Of a stretch of DNA of 64,000 nt, positions 1-11,206 are shown piece after piece. Within the stretch, counting starts at the first letter, position 1, and every line of letters starts with the position of its first letter. The position numbers were made by a program, and so were the translations under genes. Below the pieces are notes generated by a model, which worked only from the letters and a program-made list of their open reading frames with translations, did not search any database and was not told where the DNA came from. The stretch comes from Lichina pygmaea (Eukaryota > Ascomycota > Lichinomycetes > Lichinales > Lichinaceae): the NCBI GenBank assembly GCA_963422465.1, contig OY730172.1, positions 4,650,001 to 4,714,000 of the forward strand, read 5' to 3'.

Positions 1-2703
1 ACCCAACGGGTCGCTCCGAGCACCGCCGTCTTCACGTCCATGATCACCGGCTTCGCCAGGTCGTGGGATCTCGTCAGCGCCGTCGAGTGCTACAACGAGT
101 ACAAGAGCCTTGCCATGGCCGCCGACGGCGGTCAAGGCGGCCTTCTCGACAGAGACGACGAGTCGGTCTATGTGGCCCTGGCGAAGGCTTACGTCACGTG
201 CTACAAGACCGAAGGCGGGACGCGCTTCCTGGGCAAAGTCCGCAGCCTGTACGCCAGTGGCCCCGTCGAAGAGGCGCCGGCTCGGCTGCAGGCGCTGGAG
301 GACGGCGCCGTCTCACGCGCTTTCGTGGACGAGCTTGCCAGGCTCGGCCGTTTCCACGACGCTCTCCGCTGGGTTGAATCGTCGACGCTAAGCGCCGTGG
401 TGCGCGATCGAGCGCTGGCGGCAGTGTGCGTCAAGGCGGCAGACCGGGACGAGGTCGAGGCTGCGCTGGACGCCTATGCCGGTCTGGCGCCGCTGTCTCC
501 GGGGCACTGCGATGCCGCCGTCGCGCTCTTGGCCTTTCACCTCCGCTCGGGGGACCTCGCCGCGGCGACGACGTACTGGAACACTCTGACCGAGCTCGAC
601 ACGCGCTGGTCTGCGACGCTCATCGAGCCGAGCACGATGTACTTCGCAGGCCTCATCAACCAAGAAGACGAGGTGGCCGCCACGCACCAAGCTCGCCAGA
701 CGTACGCTCGCATCCGTGCCAATGTCGACGGGCCCGAAGCTGTCCCATCCGCTGCTGTCGTCGAAGCCATCGACGAAGCCATCGAGTATCTGGGCACGTT
801 CATGCAGGAACGTGGTATCGTGCCGTCGACCCAGGCCACGATGAACCTCGTCAGAGCGATGATCGACAACGGCGGTCTCATCACCCCCGTCGTGGTGCAG
901 CTCCTGTCCGGACTTGGCCCGCAATCGATCGAGCGGCTTGGCCCCGAGGACGTGACACTCCTCGCTCAGGTGCAAGGTGGCATGATCGTCTCTCGGCACG
1001 ATGATCGACCCGATGCGGCGCACCGGGCCCGCTTTGCCCATCTGGTCGAGACCATCCTCGCTCGCGGGACGCCCCTCGATGACCGCACCAAGCACCTGGT
1101 CGAACAGGGTCTGCTGGCCGTGGCCGGCACGGACGGGCTGCGGGGCCGTCCCGACCTGCTGCAGCGTTGGCATGGCTACCTTCATCAGGATGCGATGCAA
1201 GCGTCGACCCAGCTCTCGTCTTCCCCTCAGACGCTGACCCCAAGCTCGCCCTCGGTCGATCTCGATGCTTCTCACGATCCGTACGGGCCTTCGACCGATC
1301 ATCGCGGCTCTTCCATCATCGCGGACGCACTCGACGGGAAGGCCGAGCGGACCGCCGGTCCGCGGCTCAAGGAGGCACTCTCGACGCTGAAGAACATCCG
1401 CCGGGCGGGTCGACACCCGCGCTACATCACGTACGCAAAGCTGATATCCGCCGCGGCCAAGGAGAACCGGCTCGACCTGACTCGAGAGGTCCTCGCGATG
1501 GCTCGAACCGACATCCCCTATCTGGGCCAAGGACAGGTCGTCCACCAGGGCTGGGTCGCCATCCTCGACGCCATGGTCGCCGCTTCCCTCGCCGTCGGAG
1601 ACAGGGCCGCCGCGGCGCGGTACCATCGCGAGCTAGCCAACATGGGCGCAGCACCCTCGGCCAACACCTTCGGACTGTACATCACAACGCTCAAGGAGGC
1701 GACCAAGACCTTCGACGAGGCGACCGAGGCGGTGAAGGTCTTCCACCGCGCCAGGAGCGAAGGCGTCGAGCCGTCGTCCTTCCTCTACAATGCGCTGATC
1801 GGCAAGCTGGGGAAGGCGAGGCGGATCGACGACTGCCTCTTCTACTTTGCCGAGATGCGGAAGCTCGGCATTCGGCCGACCAGCGTCACCTACGGCACCG
1901 TCGTCAACGCTCTGTGCCGGGTGAGCGACGAGAGGTTCGCCGAGGAGCTCTTCGAGGAGATGGAGAGCATGCCGAACTACAAGCCGCGCCCGGCCCCGTA
2001 CAACACGCTGATGCAGTTCTTCCTGTCCACCAGGCGCGACCGAGGCAAGGTTTTGGCCTACTACGACCGCATGGTGGCCAAGGGCATCCCGCCGGCCTCG
2101 CACACGTTCAAGCTGCTCATCGACACCCACGCGACCTTGGATCCGGTCGACATGGCGTCGGCCGAGGCCGTGCTTGGCCGCATGCGAGATGCCGGGGTGA
2201 AGCCCGACGCGGTCCACTACGCGTCGCTCATCCACGCCAAGGGCTGTACCCTGCACGACATGGAGAGCGCCCGGCGAAGCTTTGACGAGGTGCTCGCGGA
2301 CCCCCGGGTCAGGCTTCAGCCCTGCATCTTCCAAGCCTTTCTCGAAGGCATGGTTGCCAACCACCAGGTCCACGACACGCAGCTCGTCCTGGACGACATG
2401 AGACGCAGAGGCGTGCCCACGACGCCGTACATCGCCAACACCCTGATCCACGGATGGGCTCACGGGGGGGAGATCGAAAAGGCCAAGGCCATCTTCCAAA
2501 CGGTCGGGCTCGCGAACAGAGAGCCCAGCACGTACGAGGCCATGACCCGCGCTTTCCTGGCCGCCAAAGACCAGGATGGCGCCATGCAAGTGATCAGAGA
2601 AATGTCGACACGGGGCTATCCTTCCGCCGTCGTCGACAAGGTCTACGATCTCATCGGTCTACGCAGCAGGCGCGCACCGAACTTTGTCTCTCACGGCGAC
2701 TAG
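1..2703 (+). CDS. Pentatricopeptide-repeat (PPR) protein, 5' end outside window
   Basis: The frame is open from base 1, so the gene starts left of the window. At least 900 residues are visible, ending at TGA-free TAG 2701-2703. From about residue 430 onward the chain is a run of roughly 35-residue helical-hairpin units with the PPR signature, for example 'YNALIGKLGKARRIDDC', 'YGTVVNALCR', 'YNTLMQFFLS' and 'YIANTLIHGWAHGGEIEKA'. PPR proteins bind RNA and in fungi almost all act in mitochondrial RNA processing or translation, so that role is inferred. The N-terminal half is also alpha-helical with weaker repeats. No intron is evident in the visible part. The mitochondrial presequence, if there is one, lies outside the window. 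I cannot say which fungal PPR family this is. Confidence 0.85.
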   Translation, partial: TQRVAPSTAVFTSMITGFARSWDLVSAVECYNEYKSLAMAADGGQGGLLDRDDESVYVALAKAYVTCYKTEGGTRFLGKVRSLYASGPVEEAPARLQALEDGAVSRAFVDELARLGRFHDALRWVESSTLSAVVRDRALAAVCVKAADRDEVEAALDAYAGLAPLSPGHCDAAVALLAFHLRSGDLAAATTYWNTLTELDTRWSATLIEPSTMYFAGLINQEDEVAATHQARQTYARIRANVDGPEAVPSAAVVEAIDEAIEYLGTFMQERGIVPSTQATMNLVRAMIDNGGLITPVVVQLLSGLGPQSIERLGPEDVTLLAQVQGGMIVSRHDDRPDAAHRARFAHLVETILARGTPLDDRTKHLVEQGLLAVAGTDGLRGRPDLLQRWHGYLHQDAMQASTQLSSSPQTLTPSSPSVDLDASHDPYGPSTDHRGSSIIADALDGKAERTAGPRLKEALSTLKNIRRAGRHPRYITYAKLISAAAKENRLDLTREVLAMARTDIPYLGQGQVVHQGWVAILDAMVAASLAVGDRAAAARYHRELANMGAAPSANTFGLYITTLKEATKTFDEATEAVKVFHRARSEGVEPSSFLYNALIGKLGKARRIDDCLFYFAEMRKLGIRPTSVTYGTVVNALCRVSDERFAEELFEEMESMPNYKPRPAPYNTLMQFFLSTRRDRGKVLAYYDRMVAKGIPPASHTFKLLIDTHATLDPVDMASAEAVLGRMRDAGVKPDAVHYASLIHAKGCTLHDMESARRSFDEVLADPRVRLQPCIFQAFLEGMVANHQVHDTQLVLDDMRRRGVPTTPYIANTLIHGWAHGGEIEKAKAIFQTVGLANREPSTYEAMTRAFLAAKDQDGAMQVIREMSTRGYPSAVVDKVYDLIGLRSRRAPNFVSHGD

Positions 2704-3534
2704 ACCCAGGCACCCGCGGGGTCGTTTCGCAGCAGTCTCGCGACTTGAAATCGGTGCTCTCGAACCTATCGCCGACAAGTACGATCACATGGTCACCGTC
2801 GCCATCACCTCCATCTGCATGTACAGTACCAGAGGCCTTTTGCTTCTTTGTTTGGACCTATTGTTTCTTGATACCCCTGGGCTATATTGTGGACAGCTTT
2901 GACGTTTGGCGGTCACCTCACTACACACACCCACAGACGGTGCAGACCGAGATGTGCCGCTGGACGGGAGGCTATGCAGTGCGTGCCTTTGCGGGGCCGC
3001 AATGTCGTCCTCGACCACGGGAAAAAGTTGGGCGAGCCGGAGGATCGGCGCCCTTGGTGGGACTTGTCTTTCAAGCGGGCATGATGAGTATGATAAATCT
3101 CCTCTCGACAAAAGGGCTCGGTCATTCAAGCAGCATGTACTATTACATAAGACTCTTTTCAGGATTCGTTTTCGCTCGAGAAGAATTTGATATGCACGAG
3201 TGCCGGTGAAAGGAGCTCACGATGGCCTGAAAAATCTCGTGGCGCACAACATCTCCGCCCTCTAGTGGCGCTAATCGTCTGGTCTCGTCGCCATCAATCC
3301 ACAATGTGATGCCCATGTCTAAATCGAGATTGCCGGCAGCACAATTGCGGCGCGGATGGTGTGTGCGACGTGGCCTACCTCTGCCTGTAGATTGTATGCC
3401 AAGCAGAGCGTGATTCACCTCTGGGCGCGGAGACCAGCTCGCTTTACTCCCGTACGTATATTCGAGACAGGCCGAGTATCACCCCGGCCAACCGCTGGGA
3501 CTGCGGCCATCTCCTCTACCACAACGTCAGCAAC
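2704..3534. other. Intergenic, no gene seen
   Basis: About 830 bases lie between the PPR stop and the mannosidase start. Short frames on both strands (up to about 90 codons) have no recognisable motif and no coding look. It presumably holds the PPR 3' untranslated region and the promoter of the next gene. Confidence 0.6.
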
Positions 3535-5567
3535 ATGGCGCTCCCACGACTAAGGCCACTCATCCTCGCATTCACTCTACTAGTCGCTGCTGGCAGCGGC
3601 TCGGATCACCAAGTACCGCTGGCGGCGCCAGATCCCAGTCCGGAAGAGCTCGTCAAGCTCCGAGCTGCCTGTCCGGACTACAAGCACTATTCGACCTATC
3701 CGCAGTACGACACGCTCTCCCCATCGTCCCTTCTGAAGGGCCGAGCTCCAAGCGCTGATTCTCCGTACCGCCGCAGTCCTCCGTTCAGCGACGGGCCGTT
3801 GGCGCTACCGTTCCAGCGCCCGTCGACGGTCTGTCGCACCTTTTCGTCCTCTTCCGTGGAGGTGGTGATCGAGGAGCTGTCCAACCGCATGAAAGACAAG
3901 GACCTTGCGAGGATCTTCGAGAACGCCTTTCCGAACACCCTGGACACGACGGTCCGATGGCATCTCGACGGCACCGAAAAGAAGCAGCCGAAGCATCACG
4001 GAAGCGGCCATCGGGGGCGATGGGATGCGCCTCAGAGCTTCATCGTCACCGGCGACATCAACGCCGAATGGCTCCGGGACTCGACCAACCAGCTGGCGCA
4101 ATACCAGGCCCTCGCCAAGAAGGACCCGAAGATGGAGAAGTTGATCCTGGGCGCCATCCAGACCCAGGCCGAGTTCGTCATCGAATCCCCCTACTGCAAC
4201 GCCTTCCAACCTCCTCCACCTAGCCGGCTGCCCCATTCGACGAACGGGTTCGGGGATAACGTTCATCCGACCTATGAGCCGTCGTTCGTCTTCGAGTGCA
4301 AGTACGAGCTGGATTCGCTGGCCAGCTTCCTCGCGCTCGGGAATCAGTTCCACCGACACACGAAATCGACCGCGTTTCTCACGCCGAGATGGTTCACGGC
4401 GCTGGACACCGTCCTCAAGGTTCTCGAGCGGCAGTCGGAGCCCACCTTCGACCCGGTTTCGGGCCGATCCGCGAAGAACGAATACACCTTCCAGCGTCAC
4501 ACCAACTCCGGCACCGAGACGCTGAGCCTGGACGGCGTCGGCAATCCGCTGAACGCGGGGACCGGCTTGATTCGGAGCGCCTTCCGGCCCAGCGACGACG
4601 CCACCGTGTTCGGCTTCTTCATCCCGGCCAACGCGATGGTGGCCGTCGAGCTGAAGCGCGCGGCCGAGATGCTGAAGGACGCGGGAAGGATGGGTCTGTC
4701 CAACGCGCTACACAAGCGCGGCACCGATCTGGAAAAGGCCGTCTGGGAGCACGGCGTGGTCAAGCACAAGAAGTACGGCGACGTGTTCGCCTACGAGGTC
4801 GACGGCTACGGCTCGACGCTGCTCATGGACGATGCCAACGTGCCGTCGTTGCTCTCGCTGCCCTTGCTCGGCTTCGTCGACAAGGACGACAAGACGTACG
4901 CCAACACGCGGAAGATGATCCTCGGCCCAGATGGCAACCCGTACTATCTCAAGGGCAGAGCGTTCAAAGGCATCGGCGGTCCCCAGTAAGTGGCTCGTTC
5001 TTGGCGTCGAGGGCACCGTCCCTTGAGCTGTGCCTCCCCTTCCCTGCGTCTGCCTCTTCTGCGCTCGATTCACCCGCTTTGATGTATCGATCTGACTCGT
5101 GAAATCTAGCATCGGCCTGCAAAACGCCTGGCCAATGAGCCTCCTCGTCCAGGCCATGACGTCCGATGACGACGACGAGATTATGGAGTGCCTCCACACT
5201 GTCCGCAACTCGAGCCGTCTCGGCCTCGTGCACGAGAGCATCAACGTCAATCACGTAGCGCAATACACCAGTAGGTGTACCCCCTGCCCCTCCTTTCCCT
5301 TTTTCTTATTTTTGCTTTCATTCTCTCCCATCACGTCTTCTTTCGGCTAGATCTTCCATCTTTCTCCGCCCTTCCAGCACCTAGCAGATGCGCATCAATC
5401 CGTCCAGAAAGCACGCGAATGACCAACCACCTAACTCGGCACGAAAAACTACAGGGAGTTGGTTCGCCTGGGCAAACTCCGTCTTCGCCCAGACAATCTT
5501 GGACCTCGCGAGGCGCAAACCGCATCTACTGTTTGGAGAGGACGCCGAGCCTTATGTCTTCGGTTGA
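3535..5567 (+). CDS. Secreted GH125 exo-alpha-1,6-mannosidase
   Basis: Exons 3535-4985, 5110-5270 and 5455-5567 give 574 residues. The start is followed by a hydrophobic signal peptide (residues 1 to about 20, 'LILAFTLLVAAGSG'). The chain then carries hallmarks of family GH125 (old DUF1237): 'GDINAEWLRDS' at 173-183, 'YEPSFVFECKYELDSLA', 'NEYTFQRHTNSGTET', 'DDANVPSLLSLP', 'GGPHIG' across the first intron and 'YTRSWFAWANSVF' across the second. Restoring GGPH and YTRSW fixes both splice junctions. Family members remove alpha-1,6-linked mannose from glycoproteins; fungal ones are extracellular or in the secretory path. Length is normal for the fungal family. The first intron is 124 nt and the second 184 nt, long for this window. 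Confidence 0.9.
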
Positions 5568-6496
5568 AAGCGTCTATCCGCCAACTCCTTCCATTCCTCC
5601 ACGTCAATCTTGCTCGTACGAGGCTTGTGCTCGTCAAGGCACCGCTACTTTTCTGTTACCTTCCCGTAGGATGTTTCGCCCCGTTTTCCCTACCATGAGG
5701 TGCTGTATCACTCGGTACCCGGTTCTTTGCCGCGCTCTGATACCAGTTCTATCATCTCTCTTGCTATGTATGCCCTACACCCGAAGGCTCCTCGATCCAG
5801 CTGCAGGTTCTCTCCCCAGGGTACGGGTATCAGAATGAAAGTTTTCCTTACTACTGGGCTACTCGGTGGGCGCGGAGGGTAAGGGAGGGGAGCGAACACT
5901 GGGGTCGTCATGGGATACAGCAAATCGAAACCTCGTCCTGGAGAACAAGAGACGCATTCTGTGTTGACTCGCTCGTTCCACTCCACGGTGATCTACCGAT
6001 AGCAAGGGGCTATCTTCACGAGCTCCACGGACGAGTATTCGGCGCTTGTCAAAGCGCTCAGCCAGGGGGGTTCTTTGGTCGACAGGCAAATCTGGGCTCA
6101 CAGGAAGTTTTCAAGCTCTTCTTCATTGTGCTTTTCGAGCAGCCTGGATAACAATTCCCAGATGCTAATGCGTGGTCATGCTGCCTTTCCCTACTTGTCG
6201 CCTCTTGAGATAATTAGTTGGTTGCTACCGGTTCTCAGCATGTCGTCTACATGATACAGGCGAGCCACTTTTGGACATCACCACGCACAAGGTGTGAAGG
6301 AGCACAAAAGTAATGAGATGATACTTGTGCCGTATTGTAAGGCCCCACTACGGAGTACAGTACACCCCGCCTTGTTGCAAGAAAGGAGAGCCGACGACCC
6401 AGCCGGACTTGTCCAACTCGATACATGGTTGCTTTGAGACTCTCCGTCGTCCGTCTGCCTCGTTCTAAGCGCTACATCGTGACCAGCAGCAGAGTT
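5568..6496. other. Intergenic, no gene seen
   Basis: About 930 bases hold only short frames with no recognisable domain. It probably contains the GH125 3' untranslated region and the promoter of the pyridoxamine-phosphate oxidase gene. Confidence 0.6.
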
Positions 6497-7727
6497 ATGG
6501 ACGTTCGAACACTTGGCTGTAAGTTGGGTAACGGTCTTCTTCCGCCCGGCTTCTGTGCTTCGTAGCCCCTTGAGCGTTGCGACAAATGATGCTCTGCTCC
6601 GAGCAGCAGCTCTTGTCTATAGAGCAAAAGACATACATAGATGACACACTTCTGACAGTACTGGTCTCTGTTCAGCCTCTGCGAGGCCCAATGCGCCCGC
6701 CAACACCCAGACATACGACCCAGCCAAGCAATTCGTTCATGGCAGCCTTTCTCGTCACGATCTGCATACGGACCCTTTAAGGCAGTTCAGGGTGTGGTTT
6801 GAGTATGCGCGGACCAAAGGCTTAGCCGCACCAGAGACGGCTACCCTGTCGACTGCCCACTTGCCTTCAGGACGCGTGTCGGCGCGGATGGTCTACCTGA
6901 AATCCGTGCAGGGAGGGGAGGGCCATACCGAGCAGTCCGAGGATGAGCAACAAGACGGAAACGGTAGAGCTCGTGACAAAGACGGTTTCGTCGTCTACTC
7001 CAACTGGGAGACAAGTCGCAAATCGCACGACGTCCGATCCAACCCCCAGGCGGCCTTGACCTTCTGGTGGCGCGAACTGGAGCGCCAGGTGCGTGTCGAA
7101 GGCAGAGTCGAGCGTCTGAGCAGCGAGGAGAGCCAGGCGTACTTTGACTCGCGCATCCGCGGATCGAGAATCGGAGCCTGGGCCAGTCCGCAGAGTCAGG
7201 TTCTCCGACCGACCGGGTCCGTGCCGCGAGCAGGCACCTCAACTGGTGGATCAGCCGCAGGTCAGGAGGACGTCATCACCACCACAGAGACAGCGACTCC
7301 GCATGACGATCCCAGCGAGCGCCATTCCGCCAACGACAGTCTCACGCGGGACACCCAGCAAGACGCACGAGACCACGACGGGGCCGACGACGGCCGAGCA
7401 GAACTCGACCAACGAGTCAAAGACGTTGAAGACCGTTTCTCCAACCAACCTGACCAGAACATCCCCGTACCGCCTTTCTGGGGCGGCATAAGGATCGTGC
7501 CGGACACGGTTGAGTTCTGGCAGGGTCGTCCAAGCCGTCTGCACGATCGCTTCCGGTACACAAAAGTGGTTTCTCACGATGGAACCCTGAACGCGGCTGC
7601 ATTTGCAAATGCACACGGTCGTGAAGAAACAGTTGATGGCAGGAGTGATGTATCCGTAGAAGGAAGAGAAGAAAAAGAAGAACGAGGCAAAAGATACACT
7701 TGGCTGATCGAAAGACTGGCACCATAA
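6497..7727 (+). CDS. PDX3: Pyridoxamine 5'-phosphate oxidase with low-complexity insertions
   Basis: Exons 6497-6518 and 6676-7727 (intron 157 nt, donor GTAAGT, branch CTGAC) give 357 residues. The enzyme oxidises pyridoxine or pyridoxamine phosphate to pyridoxal phosphate using FMN. Diagnostic blocks are 'LSTAHLPSGRVSARMVYLK', 'VYSNWETSRKSHD', 'WWRELERQVRVEG', 'RGSRIGAWAS', 'WGGIRIVP', 'EFWQGRPSRLHDRF' and the C-terminal 'IERLAP'. The first exon codes for only seven residues; it was chosen because the second exon is open upstream with a family-like N-terminus (DPLRQFRVWFEYA) but has no usable ATG. The yeast enzyme has about 228 residues. The excess lies in three polar insertions, roughly residues 84-110, 184-250 and 305-346. 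All core motifs are kept, so the protein is probably active. Confidence 0.88.
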
Positions 7728-7855
7728 CCCCGCCTCTGGCCAAATTCCCGCAAGGGGCTTCAACCAATCACATTCGTTCCTATTTGCACCTCCTCTTTTA
7801 CTCCCTTCATTAAAACATCTGTTCTTCCTCCTCCTTTGGAGGCTTTGATATGGCT

Positions 7856-7894
7856 ACGACTATGACTATGACTATGACTATGACTATGACTATG
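7856..7894. repeat. Hexanucleotide microsatellite (TATGAC)n
   Basis: About six perfect tandem copies of TATGAC lie in the 3' flank of the pyridoxamine-phosphate oxidase gene. Confidence 0.95.
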
Positions 7895-8030
7895 GGCTGT
7901 TGGATGTATGTACGGTACAGTACTTCACTCGTGGTGGTCGAATGATGCACTGTAGTTACTGGAAGAGCTGAAAGTGACTTGATTCCAGGGCTGAGAAAAG
8001 CACTCGTCCTGAGATGAGATGGTTATCTGT

Positions 8031-8058
8031 TGTGGTGTGGTGTGGTGTGGTGTGGTGT
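8031..8058. repeat. Pentanucleotide microsatellite (TGTGG)n
   Basis: About five to six tandem copies of TGTGG. They are followed by a stretch of repeated CGGCCTACG-like words to about 8180. Confidence 0.9.
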
Positions 8059-8212
8059 GTCATGCTCTCGTGAGTGCTGGGTGTTTGGGTGGGTTGTGTA
8101 GCAAGCTGTGTAGCCTACACGGCCCACACGGCCTACGCAGCCTAGCAACCATGCAACCATGCGGCCTACGAGGCCTGTAGCTGTAGCATATCCAGCCTTG
8201 CAGTCTCCCTTG

Positions 8213-8564
8213 TCATCGCTCACTATTTTTTATTTTATTTTATTTGATTCTTACACTGGTAGTAGCTTTACAGCCATGCAGATCTTCTAGCTAATAGTAA
8301 ACTCCTTCAGAAAACCTTTGAAGGAATAAAAACTGAAGGCAGAGTGTGACTAGGGAATGTAACAAAAGAAATCTTGAAGTTTCTGGTAAGAGAAAAAGAT
8401 CTAGGTATTAGATTGGGAATGGTGGAGTTTGAAAGCCAGATTAAACTGGTTCAGTCTTTTCAAAGACATGAACCAGTACAAGAACTTCCGTAGAAGTTCT
8501 GGGTTTGAAATAATAGTGGTGAAGTCTTGGGGATTAAAAGAAACTTGTTGTTCATCGCTCACTA
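8213..8564 (-). mobile_element. Short poly(A)-tailed retroposon with 13-bp target duplication
   Basis: The 13-mer TCATCGCTCACTA occurs at 8213-8225 and again at 8552-8564. The 326 bases between start with a T-rich tract (TTTTTTATTTTATTTTATTT), which on the minus strand is an A-rich tail abutting the duplication. The insert is clearly more AT-rich than its surroundings. This is the arrangement left by target-primed reverse transcription, so it is a LINE 3' fragment or a SINE in minus orientation. No long reading frame or RNA polymerase III box was recognised, so the family is unknown. Confidence 0.75.
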
Positions 8565-9233
8565 AGGAGGATGAAGATAATTCTTGCGTTCTATTTCACG
8601 TCACGCTCCGGGAACGAAAGACGGAGAGAGAGAGACATGGCGACGAAGCGATGATCAAGGACAGCGAACGGCAAGGATGGTGGGAAGACGTATTGGTATA
8701 GATGAGGAAAATTACTGGACAGGGCAGGGGTGGGGTAGGCAGGTGGGTGTAGAGTATATGAGGAAAAGAGGGGGATGGCGCCGGGACCATCTACGCACTG
8801 TTCCACGAAACAATCGTCGCCGCCATCGCCTTCGGCTCCAACAGTCACCCCCCCACCGATCTTGACTCAGCCGCCCATGCAGAATCAAGGCTGAAAACCC
8901 GGGCCAGAGACTTATCATGACGTTCCAGCAACGCGCTCAAGCAACCGTCCGAACGAGTGTGACGTCCGTAGAGTCTAGACCGGGCCGTTGGCGTGAGCTC
9001 AGGCTCGAACATCAGATGCCGTGGCCAAATGATGATGGGAAATTCTGGCGAAAGAGCTCCGTCTGGCGGCAATGTTTGGACAGAGAGACCGTGGTCTCAA
9101 GCGAGGCACAAGGAGGCGGACAAGAGGGTATGTTGGTGTACGTGAGAAAGAAGTCTGAGGTTGAGTGTGTGTATTGGGGAAGGGGGAGGGAAGGGAAAGG
9201 GAAAGGGGAAGGAGAAACCTCATCGTGCACCCC

Positions 9234-11206
9234 TCATTTCTTGGCAAAAAAGGAAGCGATGCTGCCCTTGCCTCGCGTTCCTTTCTTCGCTTTTGCACCA
9301 CTGCTGCTGCTGGGAGCGACGGTCGACAAGGTCGATGAGGCCTTGGGTTTCAGAGCCGCGGTTGGCTCCTCCTCCGAAAAGGATTCCCACACGGGTTCTT
9401 CTTTGGTGACTGGACAGTTTCCGAAGATGATGAGCCTGGTTAGTTCGGTACAGTCTTTCCAGATGCTCGGAAAACATTGGTGTAGACGGTCCAACCGCGC
9501 TTGGACGTGAGACAGGAGGGACATGAGATGGCGGAGAGCTGACCTAGATATCCTTCCTCGTCTTTCGCTGTCACCTTCTTCACGATCCTCCGGTGTCCCC
9601 GCCGCCTCTTCTTTGGCTCGTCGGCTGTTGGTGGCAGGGCGGATCGTTTGTTGATGGTGGCGCTGTCGTTCGAATTGCTCGTTCTGGGACGTTCGCCATC
9701 ATCAGGTGGATCCTTCTCGGGCTCAGTTTTCGCGGCTGGCTCCTTCGGTTCCTCGTCTGTCTAGCATTTAGAAACACCGCTCGGTGGTCCTGCTCATATC
9801 ATCAAACCTACCATCTACATCCATCATCTGTCGGAGCCTCTCTTCTCTCTCAGCCTTGACTTTGAGTGCGGCTTCTTTGTCGGCCTGGGATCTTCGAGAT
9901 GACGGTAGAACGAGATCTTCTTCCTGTTCATCCTCGGACGCATCTTTCATAGATTCTGTGGACGTCAGGATCGAAGCGACATTTGAGGTCGACAACGTAC
10001 CGTCCTCTGCAGCACTTGGTTCCGCCTTATTGAACATCAGCCAGCAGCCTTTGCAGCAGCGGGAAATCAAGGTGCTTACGGATGTGGCCACAGAGTTCTC
10101 CGTGGATAACTTGCCGGGTTTGCCCTTGGATTTTGCAAAGGCTTTGAATATGCTGGATCCTTCTCGCTTCAAGGAAGGCTTTATAGTGCTGCTTTTCGCC
10201 GCGGATGCGTCAGGTTTCTGGATTTTGCTGTCTTTGGTCTTTATTGCTGGCTCCTTTTTTTGCTTGGCGGTCTCTGGAGGGACGGAGTCTGGACTTTCTG
10301 ATGCTTGGACGTTCTTGCTATCCACGCCAGATGACGGCCCTGAGGCGGTTGGTGGCAAGATTTGAGGCGTTCGACCCCGCCCTGACCTCCGCTTGATCAG
10401 GTGGCGTTAGAACTGACAATCCACAGGCCTGTAGATTGGAGTACCTTCGTATGAGGGTTCACAATGGTTCCGTACTGCTTTGCAACCTCCAAAGGATCCT
10501 CTTTGGCGTACTCTCTGCGAATGTCCTGGTTCACGCTCGAGAGCACTTGGAGGTCCTGACAAGAATAAGAAGCAGAACAGAGAGGGCCGCGAAGTTGACG
10601 TTACCTTGATTGGCTGAGGTGCTAGACTGTAGATATGGATTGAGTTGATCTTCTTGAAGGTACTCTGAACTCCTGCATTCCTGAATAGTAAGAGTCCAAT
10701 CAAGCGCTGTCCTGATCGTTGAATTGGCATACAGAGACAGGCTCACATACGCTCTAGATCTTCTTCCCTTACCAAGACAATGGAGCTTATGATCCTTTCA
10801 TCGTCCCCAGGCTCTTGGCTGGGTAGCGAGCTGACGGGAAATGATGAGCTCGGCAAGCCATCCACCTCCATAGGATCGTTGTTCTTCTCTGGAGCAACAG
10901 CAAGATGGCGAACTCCTGAGATTAGGTAGGTAGCATGAACAGATCCCGGTTTTTTGGAATTTTGCTGCTGATGAAACTCATACAAGACCCTATTGGAGAC
11001 TTAGCAAGCTCTAGTTCAGGTAGATTCACAGGGCTCCACACTCTTTCGCAGTATTGACATGCACTTTCTGGGCCCGGCTCAGTAAACGATAAGTCACCTG
11101 TGAGAGCACATGAGCAGGGTCTAGTCGCTGTCAAGCACCTTGCACATACAATTCGACCATCGCTGAGCACGGTTGCAGCCAGGTAGCTCTTGTGGCTGTT
11201 CGGCAT
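9234..11206 (-). CDS. cdc27: DNA polymerase delta third subunit (Cdc27/Pol32/POLD3)
   Basis: Eight exons on the minus strand: 11150-11206, 11042-11097, 10747-10989, 10605-10680, 10445-10555, 9812-10391, 9544-9756 and 9234-9409, coding for 503 residues. Introns are 49-66 nt apart from the last (134 nt). The N-terminus 'YLAATVLSDGRIVTYRLLSRA' and then 'YEFHQQQNSKKPGSVHATYL' are the conserved fold that binds the small polymerase subunit. 'YGTIVNPHTKRRSGR' follows. The middle is lysine-, serine- and acid-rich and disordered, with an internal 'SIFKAFAK' patch. The chain ends in 'GSIASFFAKK', the place of the PCNA-binding box; the usual glutamine three residues before the isoleucine is a lysine here. 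The protein links polymerase delta to PCNA during replication, repair and translesion synthesis. Junctions were set by phase and by these motifs. It starts 170 bp from the divergent RAD18. Confidence 0.88.

Larger units (their letters stand above)
7728..9233. other. Intergenic with microsatellites and a retroposon
   Basis: This 1.5-kb gap between convergent genes has no credible gene. It contains two short tandem repeats and a small poly(A)-tailed insertion, listed separately. The 9150-9230 part is purine-rich (GGGAAGGGGGAGGG type). Confidence 0.65.

Noticed and set aside
388-1626. A 412-codon open frame on the minus strand opposite the PPR gene
   Set aside because: It is the antisense shadow of a GC-rich coding exon. 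It has no start context or domain, and the sense strand has clear PPR repeats.
1167-2285. A 372-codon frame on the + strand in another phase of the PPR gene
   Set aside because: It is arginine-rich out-of-frame translation of the PPR coding sequence, typical of high-GC genes.
8584-9510. Frames of 90-200 codons on the + strand between the retroposon and CDC27
   Set aside because: They run over purine-rich low-complexity DNA and then antisense to the last CDC27 exon. No domain is seen.
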